Assembly (NCBI GenBank): GCA_017509375.1
Contig: JAFWPT010000360.1
Span: 1-10,076 of the forward strand
DNA: 10,076 nt
Source of the DNA: Bacteroidales bacterium
GTDB lineage: Bacteria > Bacteroidota > Bacteroidia > Bacteroidales > UBA932
Reading direction: 5' to 3'
Positions 1 through 6,914 of this stretch are shown in pieces. The first letter of the stretch is position 1; the number at the start of each line of letters is the position of its first letter. Below the pieces are notes generated by a model. It was not told the DNA's origin and made no database searches. It saw only the letters and a program-made list of their open reading frames with translations. The translations under genes were made by a program, and so were the position numbers.

Positions 1-1372
1 GCGGGTGGAGCCTGCCGCCAGGCACCCCAAGGGAAGGATGCACCAGATTCTTCGAGGAACGATGAAGACGGTTTCCCCGGAAGACACCACCGGAGTGCGC
101 CTGATGGGTGAAATACCGGAAGCCGGGCAGACTTATGCCTACCTGAACACTGCCTATCCCTGCTTGAACGAGAAGCAGTTAGCCATGGGAGAAACTACTT
201 TCGGAGGTCCGGACACACTCATCAATCCGGCCGGCTGGTTCACTATAGAAGAGCTTGAGAGGGTTGCGCTGCAGCGCTGTTCCTCAGCCCGGGAAGCCAT
301 ACTCCTGATGGGGTCGCTCGCCGAGAGATACGGCTACGGAGACGGCGGAGAATGTCTGAGCGTGGCCGACAAAAACGAGGTATGGCAGTTCGAAATAGTG
401 GGTGCCGGCAAAGATAAGATCGGCGCCGCATGGGCCGCACGCCGTATTCCCGACAACCATATAGCAGTCTCCGCCAACATCCCCCGCATCGGCCGTATCG
501 ACCGCAAGGACAAAGACTTGCTGGCTTCTTCGAACGTGGAGCAGGTGGCTCTGGACAACGGTCTCTGGGACGGCAAAGGAGAATTCATTTTCTGGAAGGC
601 GTTCAATACCGATTATGCCAAGGGGAGGAACTTCCACGACCGCGAATTCTTCATACTCAATCACTTTGCTCCTTCGCTGGGGCTCAGCTACGACATGGAC
701 GAGCTGCCGTTCTCGGTGGAGCCTGAAAAACCGGTGGATATCGCCGAGGTGATGGCATTGTTCCGCGAAACATACGAAGGCAGCGACTTCGACATGACCC
801 GCAACGTACGTATCGCACGTCCGGAAACCAAAGACCACCCGGCAGATACAGTGGTAAGCCCGCTGGCCAACCCCTGGCTTACCACCACTATGCGCAATAC
901 CCTCAACACGATCGCCCCTGGCACGGTAGAATTCCGCCGTACGGTAGCCGTGGCCTGGTGTGCGTATTCCCACGTAACCCAGCTGCGCAACTGGCTCCCC
1001 GATTCAGTGGGCGGCATTTGCTGGCTGTCGCTCGACAACCCCGGTCAAAGCCCCCGCATTCCGGTTTTCTGCGGCACTGCCGCACTGCCCGAAGCCTACA
1101 ACGTCTGCGGCCAGAAAGCATACGTGCCCGATTGCGCCCTCTGGCAGTTCCGCCGGGCTAACAAACTGGCTACTCTCGCCTGGCAGAGTACCAAAGCTGA
1201 GTTCAACGCCGCCATTCTGGACTTCGAGCATTTCGCCGCCGGCGACCTTCCCGGCAGGGCAGCTCCTTCCGGAGTGCTTACAGCCTATACACGACTCATG
1301 TACGAAGAGGCCGTAAAACGCTGGCAGCAACTGGAATACGGCTACTGGCAACGTTTCGGCGCCGGATTCTGA
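1..1372 (+). CDS. Family C69 (PepD-like) dipeptidase, 5' end missing
   Basis: This is probably a secreted or periplasmic cysteine peptidase that hydrolyses dipeptides or small peptides. The frame is open to the window edge, so the GTG at position 5 is unlikely to be the true start. Family C69 enzymes begin with a signal peptide or propeptide and then a catalytic Cys at the mature N-terminus; that part is not in the window. What remains fits the family: a HPKG segment at residues 7-10 (numbered from the GTG), a GETTFGG segment near 62-68, GGECLSVADKNEVWQFE near 113-127 and a VSAN-PRIGRID segment near 153-165. The body runs about 455 residues, consistent with loss of the N-terminal several dozen. 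The assignment rests on recalled family patterns. The protein diverges from the commonest Bacteroides members, for example in the stretch before GETTFGG, so substrate preference cannot be given. The stop is 5 bp from the stop of the convergent dacB. Confidence 0.82.
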   Translation, partial: RVEPAARHPKGRMHQILRGTMKTVSPEDTTGVRLMGEIPEAGQTYAYLNTAYPCLNEKQLAMGETTFGGPDTLINPAGWFTIEELERVALQRCSSAREAILLMGSLAERYGYGDGGECLSVADKNEVWQFEIVGAGKDKIGAAWAARRIPDNHIAVSANIPRIGRIDRKDKDLLASSNVEQVALDNGLWDGKGEFIFWKAFNTDYAKGRNFHDREFFILNHFAPSLGLSYDMDELPFSVEPEKPVDIAEVMALFRETYEGSDFDMTRNVRIARPETKDHPADTVVSPLANPWLTTTMRNTLNTIAPGTVEFRRTVAVAWCAYSHVTQLRNWLPDSVGGICWLSLDNPGQSPRIPVFCGTAALPEAYNVCGQKAYVPDCALWQFRRANKLATLAWQSTKAEFNAAILDFEHFAAGDLPGRAAPSGVLTAYTRLMYEEAVKRWQQLEYGYWQRFGAGF

Positions 1373-1377
1373 CAGGG

Positions 1378-2895
1378 CTAAGGCTCCTGGGCGAGGCTCA
1401 GGATTATATCTTCGATAATCTGCGCCACAGTTTTGGAGGACGCAGTGACGTTGTTGGTGAGAATGGAAAAGGCCACGGTCCTAGAGCGGTCTCCGTCTTC
1501 CGGAAGTATATAGCCGCTGAAGCAAAGCACTCCGTTCATTGAGCCGCTCTTCATTTTTACACGACTCCTGACCTGCTCCGTGACATTCCGCATCCGGTTT
1601 TCCAAGGTACTCTTGCTGCCGGGGGCGGGCAGGGATTCAAGATAGTAATCCCTCATGGGGCCGGCATACATCTTCTTGAGAAAACGTACGAAGAACTCCG
1701 GCGACACGTAATCCTTGCGGGACAAGCCGCTGCCGTCAATGATTCTGCAGGTATTCTCCGTCCGCAGATCCATGCGGGCGAACAGCTCCTGCACCGCTGC
1801 TTCCGAGCGCTCGCGGTCAGGTTCTCCGTACAGGCGCCATGAGAGCATATTGAACAAAGTCTCGGCGAAGAAATTGTTACTCTGGTAGTTGGTATCTTTG
1901 ACAATCTTCCACAACTCGGGTGACCGGGCCTGTCCGAGTACCTTGAGTCCGGCACTTGCAGCAGCTTGAGTGCCTAAGTCGGAGAATAGAAGGTCCGAAC
2001 GCAACAGGCCGGACGGGGATATGTCGGCAAAGCCTCCCTCTACCAGTATGTCATTACACAACAGATAGTTACGAAAGAAATACGCGCAGGTATAAGCTCC
2101 GAAAGGGTTGGAGCACTCGAGCTTGTATATTTTCCGGTCGGCAGGGAAACTGCCCTGGAATTCGCCGAATGGTCCGTACTCCGTATTCAGGTAATACAGG
2201 GTATTGGAACTCCTGGCCGGACCGGTGACGGATGAGTTTACATAGTGCATCCACGGTGCGTCCGGATACATGAGGCTTATCACCGGAGGCTTGCCGACAG
2301 CTGAAGGCTGCACGGAAAAAGCCTGGGAGTTTTCGAAGAAATTCAAACCGGTGGGGCCGGCCCCGTAGCTGAAGCCGAGGTCTTCCGCCTGCCAGGACAT
2401 TCCATGCGCCGGGCGCGTAAAGAAACGGGCATCCCCCACCACCCTGCCTCTGACGGTCTTGATGCCATGTTCGTCCAGAATGGCTTTCCAAAGCGAGAAT
2501 GTATGTGCGAGAGAGTCCGCACAAGCAGAACCGGACGCCAGGGTAGGGTCTCCTCCCCCCACTATATACAAGTCACCGTCCAGCACCCCGTCTTGAATCT
2601 CACCGGTATATGCCAGACTCGTATTGAAACGCATTTCCGGCCCCAGGAAGTTGAGAGCCAGGCCGGTTGTAAGCAGCTTCACGTTGGAAGCGGGGACCAT
2701 TTTCTGCGCCCGGTTATACTGGGCGAGGGTATCGGCCCCTCGCATCGCAAACACGCCCAAAATACCAGAACGCAGAGGCTCTTTCCGTGCATAAGCGGAT
2801 ACAAGCTTCTGCGTATCGGTATCACGCATTGCCGCACCATGGCTCACCGGAATTAGCAGGAGGGCAAGCGACAACAACTTGCTTAGCGTTCTCAA
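1378..2895 (-). CDS. dacB: D-alanyl-D-alanine carboxypeptidase/endopeptidase, PBP4 type (family S13)
   Basis: This periplasmic serine enzyme removes the terminal D-Ala from peptidoglycan stem peptides and/or cleaves D-Ala-mDAP cross-links. All three active-site motifs are visible: SNVK at residues 70-73 (nucleophile S70, general base K73), SNN at 339-341, and KSG at 449-451, the accepted variant of KTG. An S13-typical DGSGLSR stretch lies at 387-393. The gap of about 265 residues between the first two motifs is the large inserted region that marks PBP4 rather than PBP5. Residues 1-21 form a signal peptide with a hydrophobic core LLSLALLL. The length of 505 residues is normal for Bacteroidales members. 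The start is TTG at 2895; the next in-frame ATG (residue 23) would remove the signal peptide, so TTG is preferred. The start overlaps the stop of the upstream 90-residue gene by 4 bp (TTGA), which suggests translational coupling. Confidence 0.93.
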   Translation of the reverse strand: MRTLSKLLSLALLLIPVSHGAAMRDTDTQKLVSAYARKEPLRSGILGVFAMRGADTLAQYNRAQKMVPASNVKLLTTGLALNFLGPEMRFNTSLAYTGEIQDGVLDGDLYIVGGGDPTLASGSACADSLAHTFSLWKAILDEHGIKTVRGRVVGDARFFTRPAHGMSWQAEDLGFSYGAGPTGLNFFENSQAFSVQPSAVGKPPVISLMYPDAPWMHYVNSSVTGPARSSNTLYYLNTEYGPFGEFQGSFPADRKIYKLECSNPFGAYTCAYFFRNYLLCNDILVEGGFADISPSGLLRSDLLFSDLGTQAAASAGLKVLGQARSPELWKIVKDTNYQSNNFFAETLFNMLSWRLYGEPDRERSEAAVQELFARMDLRTENTCRIIDGSGLSRKDYVSPEFFVRFLKKMYAGPMRDYYLESLPAPGSKSTLENRMRNVTEQVRSRVKMKSGSMNGVLCFSGYILPEDGDRSRTVAFSILTNNVTASSKTVAQIIEDIILSLAQEP

Positions 2896-3164
2896 GCCTT
2901 TTTGACGGCGGCGGAAAGCTTCTCGTAAAGGGCGTCGGTCCTTTCAAGAACCTCCTTGCGGAGAGCATTGTAATACTGGCGTGGAGAGCCATCTACGGCA
3001 CCCACCTTATCCCGAAGCTCGTTATACAGGGCAATAGCCTCCTCCATCAGCTCGGAAGCCTTCTCTTCGGAAACCTTTGCATTCACTGCGGCTACAAGGG
3101 AGCAATCTTCGATAAAAGCGCTCAGGACGTAGTCGATATCCTTTTTGATGTCTCTAAGATTCAT
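2892..3164 (-). CDS. Small all-helical hypothetical protein upstream of dacB
   Basis: I do not recognise a named family. The 90-residue protein is charged, lacks a signal peptide or membrane segment, and looks almost entirely alpha-helical: a first helix around residues 3-20 (NLRDIKKDIDYVLSAF), a second around 21-52 that ends in LYNELRDKVG, a short break containing GSPR near 60, and a final amphipathic helix to the C-terminus (LERTDALYEKLSAAVKKA). It is probably cytosolic. The ATG at 3164 follows a promoter-like TATCTTTG box by 22 bp. Its TGA overlaps the TTG start of dacB by 4 bp, so it is likely co-transcribed and possibly translationally coupled with that gene. Codon use is like that of its neighbours, which supports real coding. 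No function is proposed. Confidence 0.8.
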   Translation of the reverse strand: MNLRDIKKDIDYVLSAFIEDCSLVAAVNAKVSEEKASELMEEAIALYNELRDKVGAVDGSPRQYYNALRKEVLERTDALYEKLSAAVKKA

Positions 3165-3186
3165 ATCTTTCTGAATTAATCCAATG

Positions 3187-3194
3187 CAAAGATA
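3187..3194 (-). promoter_or_regulatory. Candidate Bacteroidota -7 box (TATCTTTG)
   Basis: On the minus strand the sequence TATCTTTG matches the Bacteroidota -7 consensus TAnnTTTG exactly. It lies 22 bp before the ATG of the 90-residue gene, in an AT-rich 51-bp gap. I could not find a clear TTTG or TTG -33 box 17-23 bp further upstream, where the sequence instead contains an A-run (ATGAAAAAAATC). It would drive the 90-residue gene and dacB with a very short leader. The match is by eye only. Confidence 0.5.
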
Positions 3195-3215
3195 GCGATT
3201 TTTTTCATAATACGC

Positions 3216-3776
3216 TTACCTCCGGAGTACCTGACGCCAAGTCTTGTTCGTTATAACGGGAAGGACGTGTTCCCCGTGGCCGGCGTCGTCCATCTCCACG
3301 TAATTGGCCTTCGTCACTGGCGACGCCGAACTCTTTGTCGGATGAGCCCGGTCCCAGGTCACGAACGCTTCGTAGTCGAACTGCCAGTCCTGACCTTCGG
3401 AAAGCTTCATGGCGCGGGTGTAGATCTGGGCACGGGACGGTGCATTGAAGTAGTTGTTCTCGTTCCCGTAGTTGGAGTTCATCACGCTCATCCTGGTCGG
3501 CCTCCAGATGCCCGAGAAGAAGGTGAAGCCGCCTTGATAGACGCCGATATCGGAAGATTTCCAGCTGACAGACTTGTTCGAGGCATTGGCCGGTGATACG
3601 GTGGCCGTCAGGGTCTCGGAAGCTCCTTTCTGGAGGCTGAGGGAACTTTTGTCCAGCGAAACGCCCGTCACGGCCACGGTGGTCGGCTCGGGTTTCTGGC
3701 AAGCGGTGAATAATCCTACGCACGTGGCAAACGCTGCAACTGCCGCCATCCGGAATGCAAAGAAGGGCTGTTTCAT
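3216..3776 (-). pseudogene. Big2 lipoprotein fused to the C-terminal tail of an M64-type peptidase, catalytic core missing
   Basis: The frame is intact (186 residues), but the protein looks like two ends of a longer one. Residues 1-26 are a lipoprotein signal with a probable lipobox FTAC and lipidated C26. Residues about 35-76 are the first part of a bacterial Ig-like Big2 domain (VTGVSLDKSSLSLQKGA, then TLTATVSPANASNKSVSWKSSD). Big2 domains normally continue for about another 35 residues after this WxSSD point. Instead the sequence passes at once into GVYQGG, GIWRPT, SVMN and YFNAPSRAQIYTRA (77-122), which resembles the end of the M64 peptidase domain, followed by a typical short tail (FDYEAFVTWD). 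The zinc-binding HExxH region is absent. An internal in-frame deletion, removing the rest of Big2 and the catalytic core, explains this best. The product, if made, would be a non-catalytic outer-membrane or surface lipoprotein. A chimeric assembly is the main alternative. Confidence 0.7.
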
Positions 3777-3982
3777 ATCTCAAAAGCTTTTGATTATTAA
3801 ACCTTTATCTACACATACTCCGTCAAACGGGAGCTTGTCATAATCGGCTTTTGCTTTGAAGTTACTGTTTCTCAATGGAAAAACCAAACAAACTTCTTAC
3901 GGCATGTATTATTGCCTCCAATACAAAAGAGAAGCGCACCCGGCATATATCCGGCTATATCTGCATAGTAAGTTCAAAGCTT
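3777..3982. other. Gene-poor gap between the long minus-strand operon and the lipoprotein remnant
   Basis: This 206-bp stretch is more AT-rich than the flanking genes and carries no convincing gene on either strand. I found no tRNA-like structure, no clear stem plus T-run terminator after the 113-residue gene, and no full TAnnTTTG promoter before the lipoprotein remnant. It contains a 12-bp palindrome at 3781-3792. It also has a short open plus-strand frame (from about 3856), discussed as a weak finding. Confidence 0.5.
3781..3792. repeat. 12-bp perfect palindrome CAAAAGCTTTTG
   Basis: The site CAAAAGCTTTTG is a perfect inverted repeat without a spacer. It sits 4 bp upstream of the ATG of the lipoprotein remnant on the minus strand, where it would overlap the ribosome entry region. 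It could be an operator-like site, a small hairpin or chance in AT-rich DNA. There is no T-run to make it a terminator. Confidence 0.4.
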
Positions 3983-4324
3983 CTACCGGCCGTTGGCTTC
4001 GTCAAGGAAGGTTGCAAGTTCGGCATTCTGCCGGATCTGTTCCCGGAAACGTTCGCCGAAATGCCCTGCAAAGGTCTCCGGCGTCTGGTCCTTGTAAAAA
4101 CCTTTGGGCAGGTCGGTCCGGACGGTACCTCCGCCGTAGTTGCCTGCGGACCATCCCGGAGTAAATACGTCCTCCAGCAGGTAGGGCCCCTCATCCGAGA
4201 AGCATAGGGTTAACCTAGAATACTCGTGGCGCTCCTCGTCCCGATGATCCGCCAGGAAAATCTGGCGATGGCGATTAATCGACGTTTCTTTTTGAACTGT
4301 CTGCTTTTGGAGTTTCTTTTTCAT
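3983..4324 (-). CDS. Unrecognised 113-residue protein at the end of the operon
   Basis: I do not recognise this protein. The N-terminus is strongly basic (MKKKLQKQTVQKETSINRHR), followed by an acidic and basic stretch (DHRDEERHEY), a central aromatic and glycine-rich segment (DVFTPGWSAGNYGGG, residues about 51-65) and a probable C-terminal helix (FGERFREQIRQNAELATFLDEANG). There is no signal peptide, membrane segment or metal-binding pattern. Codon use in the central and C-terminal parts (GGC, CTG, CCG, GAC, TTC) matches the confident neighbours, which supports real coding over the opposite-strand frames. The ATG at 4324 lies 22 bp after the stop of the TPR gene, so it is probably the last gene of that transcription unit. 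It could be a complete small protein or the start of a formerly longer gene. Confidence 0.6.
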   Translation of the reverse strand: MKKKLQKQTVQKETSINRHRQIFLADHRDEERHEYSRLTLCFSDEGPYLLEDVFTPGWSAGNYGGGTVRTDLPKGFYKDQTPETFAGHFGERFREQIRQNAELATFLDEANGR

Positions 4325-4346
4325 AGTAAAATATATGACGTCCCGG

Positions 4347-5525
4347 CTATGGCTCGGTCATGAACAGTTCAGCTTTGATATACTCTATGCTCTTTTTGGC
4401 GAAATCAATTCCTTTCGAGCCAGGAGGGGCCACTTTCAAGTATTTTTCATACCACTGAAGAGCTTGCTTGTAGTCTTTCCTGACTTCGTAGCAATATGCT
4501 ATGGTAGTAAGCGCAGATATGTACTTGGGATTGTATCGGTACGCTTCCTTGTAATGCTCAATGGCCTTATCCATGGAATCCTGCTGCATGTAGTAGCCCA
4601 AACCGTATTGCTGATGCAGGCGGGACATCATGGCGGGATCGGGCTGCAGCATCTCCATGGCTTTGTCCAGCCAGGGTTTTACATCGGCTTCAAAAGGACG
4701 GTATGCTTCCGCCTTGACTGCTGCGATGGAGTAAGCAAGGTTAACGTCGCTGGAGTCTGCCCGCCAGGCTTTAACCAACTCTTCCTCTGCTTTGTAGATA
4801 AGCTTTGTATGCCAATAACTCTGACCCAGATAGTAGTGCACATGATAGATATCGTTACCTATATCCTCCTGACGCTGAAACACTTTGATTGCAGATTCAT
4901 AGTCCCCCTTACGATAAAGGGCAAGTCCTTTCAGGGGCGCTATGGTAATATTGTCAGGGTCTTCCGCCAGCAGTGGCTCCGTAACCGATACGGCTCCGTC
5001 ATAGTCTTCTTTCTTAATCAGGAGGTTCACGGCTTTTGCCACCACCGGCTCGTTGAACGGCTTTGAAACGAGAGACCTGCGATAATACCACAGGGCCGAA
5101 TCGTTCTGCTCCATCTGCCGGAAAGCGTCGCCCACGTAGCTCACGACGGCAGGAATAGAATCCAGCTGCAATACTGATTGTCCTGCCCGGATACTCTCCG
5201 GATAAGCCTTCAGCCGGTAATACGACTGCATTAGCCTGATCTTGTAAAGAATACTGTCCGGGCTAAGGGAAGAGAGCATCAAGTAAGTCCCTGCAGCATC
5301 TTCATAGGCCCCGTTCTGGAAATGACAGTCGGCCAGCTCAGCCATTACCCCTTCATCAAACGAATCAGGCCGCACTATGGTCAACAAGGTCTCCACAGCA
5401 TCGTCGATACGGTAGATACTTTTCAGGTACCGGGCCTGCGCCAGCACGGAATCCCGGTGGGCGCTTTGCCCGCCGGCAGACACGCAAAGGGTTATCAATA
5501 CAGCTGTCAGGAAGGAGTATCTCAT
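4347..5525 (-). CDS. Secreted tetratricopeptide-repeat (TPR) protein
   Basis: This 392-residue protein begins with a signal peptide (MRYSFLTAVLITLCVSAGG), so it should be periplasmic; the Cys at 14 is not in a usable lipobox. The rest is a run of helix-turn-helix TPR units. The clearest are at residues about 60-93 (ADCHFQNGAYEDAAGTYLML), 195-228 (LKGLALYRKGDYESAIKVFQ), 229-262, 303-336 (GLGYYMQQDSMDKAIEHYKE) and 337-370 (AYCYEVRKDYKQALQWYEKY), with weaker units between. TPR arrays bind partner proteins or peptides; no enzymatic domain is visible. It may scaffold other envelope proteins encoded upstream in the same operon, which is inference from context. The ATG at 5525 lies 21 bp after the radA stop. 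The partner is unknown. Confidence 0.88.
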   Translation of the reverse strand: MRYSFLTAVLITLCVSAGGQSAHRDSVLAQARYLKSIYRIDDAVETLLTIVRPDSFDEGVMAELADCHFQNGAYEDAAGTYLMLSSLSPDSILYKIRLMQSYYRLKAYPESIRAGQSVLQLDSIPAVVSYVGDAFRQMEQNDSALWYYRRSLVSKPFNEPVVAKAVNLLIKKEDYDGAVSVTEPLLAEDPDNITIAPLKGLALYRKGDYESAIKVFQRQEDIGNDIYHVHYYLGQSYWHTKLIYKAEEELVKAWRADSSDVNLAYSIAAVKAEAYRPFEADVKPWLDKAMEMLQPDPAMMSRLHQQYGLGYYMQQDSMDKAIEHYKEAYRYNPKYISALTTIAYCYEVRKDYKQALQWYEKYLKVAPPGSKGIDFAKKSIEYIKAELFMTEP

Positions 5526-5546
5526 AACTTTGCAAAAGTCCGGAGG

Positions 5547-6914
5547 CTATCGGAACAAGGCCTTCACAAGCTCCGGGACGTCACGCAGTTTGATGACACT
5601 GACACCTTCCGGAACTTTTGAATCAATTGAGCTGTAGGCACTTATAAAGATACGCCTGAATCCCAGCCGGGCGGCTTCCGCAATACGGCGGTCGGTCTGG
5701 GCTACCGGACGTATTTCACCGCTCAGGCCAACTTCTGCCGCAAAGCAGCAGTCTGACGGGAGGGCATAATCGAAGTTGGAGGAAAGTACTGCGGCAATCA
5801 CCGCAAGGTCGCATGCCGGATCGCTCACCTTGAGCCCTCCGGCCATATTCAGGAACACGTCTTTGGCGCTCAGGTGGAAGCCGGCACGCTTCTCGAGCAC
5901 CGCCAGCAGCATATTAAGACGCCGGCCGTCGAATCCTGTGGCCGAACGCTGGGCTGTGCCGTAGGCTGCCGATGAGACCAATGCCTGAACTTCGAACAGC
6001 AACGGCCGGGTGCCGTCAAGCATGGCCGCTATCGCCGCGCCGCTCAAGCCCTCTTCGTGCATGGGGATAAGCATTTCCGAAGGATTGTCAACCTCCCGCA
6101 GGCCCTTCCCAGTCATCTCGAAAACGGCCAGCTCCGATGTGCTCCCGAAACGGTTCTTGATGCCCCTCAGCAGCCGGTAGGAGCCTCTGTTCTCCCCTTC
6201 GAACTGGAGCACTACATCCACTATATGCTCCAGAATCTTGGGGCCCGCGATATAGCCGTCCTTGGTGATATGGCCTATGAGGATAACCGGCACGGAGCTT
6301 TCCTTGGCGAAGCGGAGGAGCAGTGCCGCCACCTCCTTTATCTGGCTGACGGAGCCCGGCGCGGAGTCCACCGACGAAGTGTACATCGTCTGGACGGAAT
6401 CCACTATCATCAGCTCCGGCATCAGCGAGCGTGCCTGGGAGAGCACATCTTCTATACAAGTTTCGCAGAATATGAGACAGTCTCCTGCGGCGGACTCGCC
6501 GGCCAGCCGTTCAGCCCTCATCTTCACCTGTTTCTCGCTTTCCTCTCCGGTTACGTACAAGGTACGCAAGGACGGGCATCCAAGGGGAATCTGCAAGCTG
6601 AGGGTGGATTTGCCTATACCCGGCTCGCCGCCTATCAGTATGAGGGAACCGGGAACCACTCCGCCTCCGAGCAGGCGGTCAAGTTCTTTCATACCAAGGC
6701 TGATGCGAGCCTCTGAGGAATAATCTATATCTTTGAGTCTCTGCGGTTTACGTTCATTCGAGGCGGCTCGTGCAGGACCGGCGTTACGCTTGGTCTCAGC
6801 GGGTGCCTCCACCATGGTATTCCACTCCCCGCAAGCCGGGCAACGCCCCATCCATTTTGGGCTTTCGTTGCCGCAACTCGTGCAGTACCAGACAGTTTTA
6901 CTCTTCGCTGCCAT
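5547..6914 (-). CDS. radA: DNA repair protein RadA (Sms), branch-migration ATPase
   Basis: RadA is a cytosolic RecA-like ATPase that helps process recombination intermediates with RecA. Counting from the ATG at 6914, the 455-residue protein shows an N-terminal zinc finger (CTSC at 11-14, CPAC at 25-28), Walker A GGEPGIGKST at 95-104, Walker B-type LMIVDS with D172, the RadA signature KNRFG at 253-257, and a C-terminal Lon-protease-like domain with DVFLNMAGGLKVSDPACDLA. The length is normal. The frame is open 14 codons further upstream, but that extension is unlike the family, which starts a few residues before the zinc finger, so the ATG at 6914 is chosen. This start lies inside the 3' end of the NlpC/P60 gene (17-bp overlap), suggesting coupled translation. 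Confidence 0.96.
   Translation of the reverse strand: MAAKSKTVWYCTSCGNESPKWMGRCPACGEWNTMVEAPAETKRNAGPARAASNERKPQRLKDIDYSSEARISLGMKELDRLLGGGVVPGSLILIGGEPGIGKSTLSLQIPLGCPSLRTLYVTGEESEKQVKMRAERLAGESAAGDCLIFCETCIEDVLSQARSLMPELMIVDSVQTMYTSSVDSAPGSVSQIKEVAALLLRFAKESSVPVILIGHITKDGYIAGPKILEHIVDVVLQFEGENRGSYRLLRGIKNRFGSTSELAVFEMTGKGLREVDNPSEMLIPMHEEGLSGAAIAAMLDGTRPLLFEVQALVSSAAYGTAQRSATGFDGRRLNMLLAVLEKRAGFHLSAKDVFLNMAGGLKVSDPACDLAVIAAVLSSNFDYALPSDCCFAAEVGLSGEIRPVAQTDRRIAEAARLGFRRIFISAYSSIDSKVPEGVSVIKLRDVPELVKALFR

Noticed and set aside
284..973. Long minus-strand frame of 229 codons opposite the C69 dipeptidase
   Set aside because: It is antisense to a recognisable peptidase, and its translation is His-, Cys- and Val-rich without motifs.
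3205..3783. 192-codon minus-strand open frame overlapping the Big2-M64 remnant
   Set aside because: Arg- and Pro-rich translation with no recognisable domain. The alternative frame at 3216-3776 has a lipoprotein signal, a Big2 domain and M64 motifs.
3900..3960. Possible terminator hairpins (GGCATGTATTATTGCC; CCGGCATATATCCGG)
   Set aside because: Stems are only about 4 bp with loops of 7-8 bases and no following T-run, too weak to call.
3875..4207. 110-codon plus-strand frame starting MEKPNKLLTACIIAS
   Set aside because: Most of it is antisense to the 113-residue gene, whose codon use is native-looking. The start-proximal part shows no domain.
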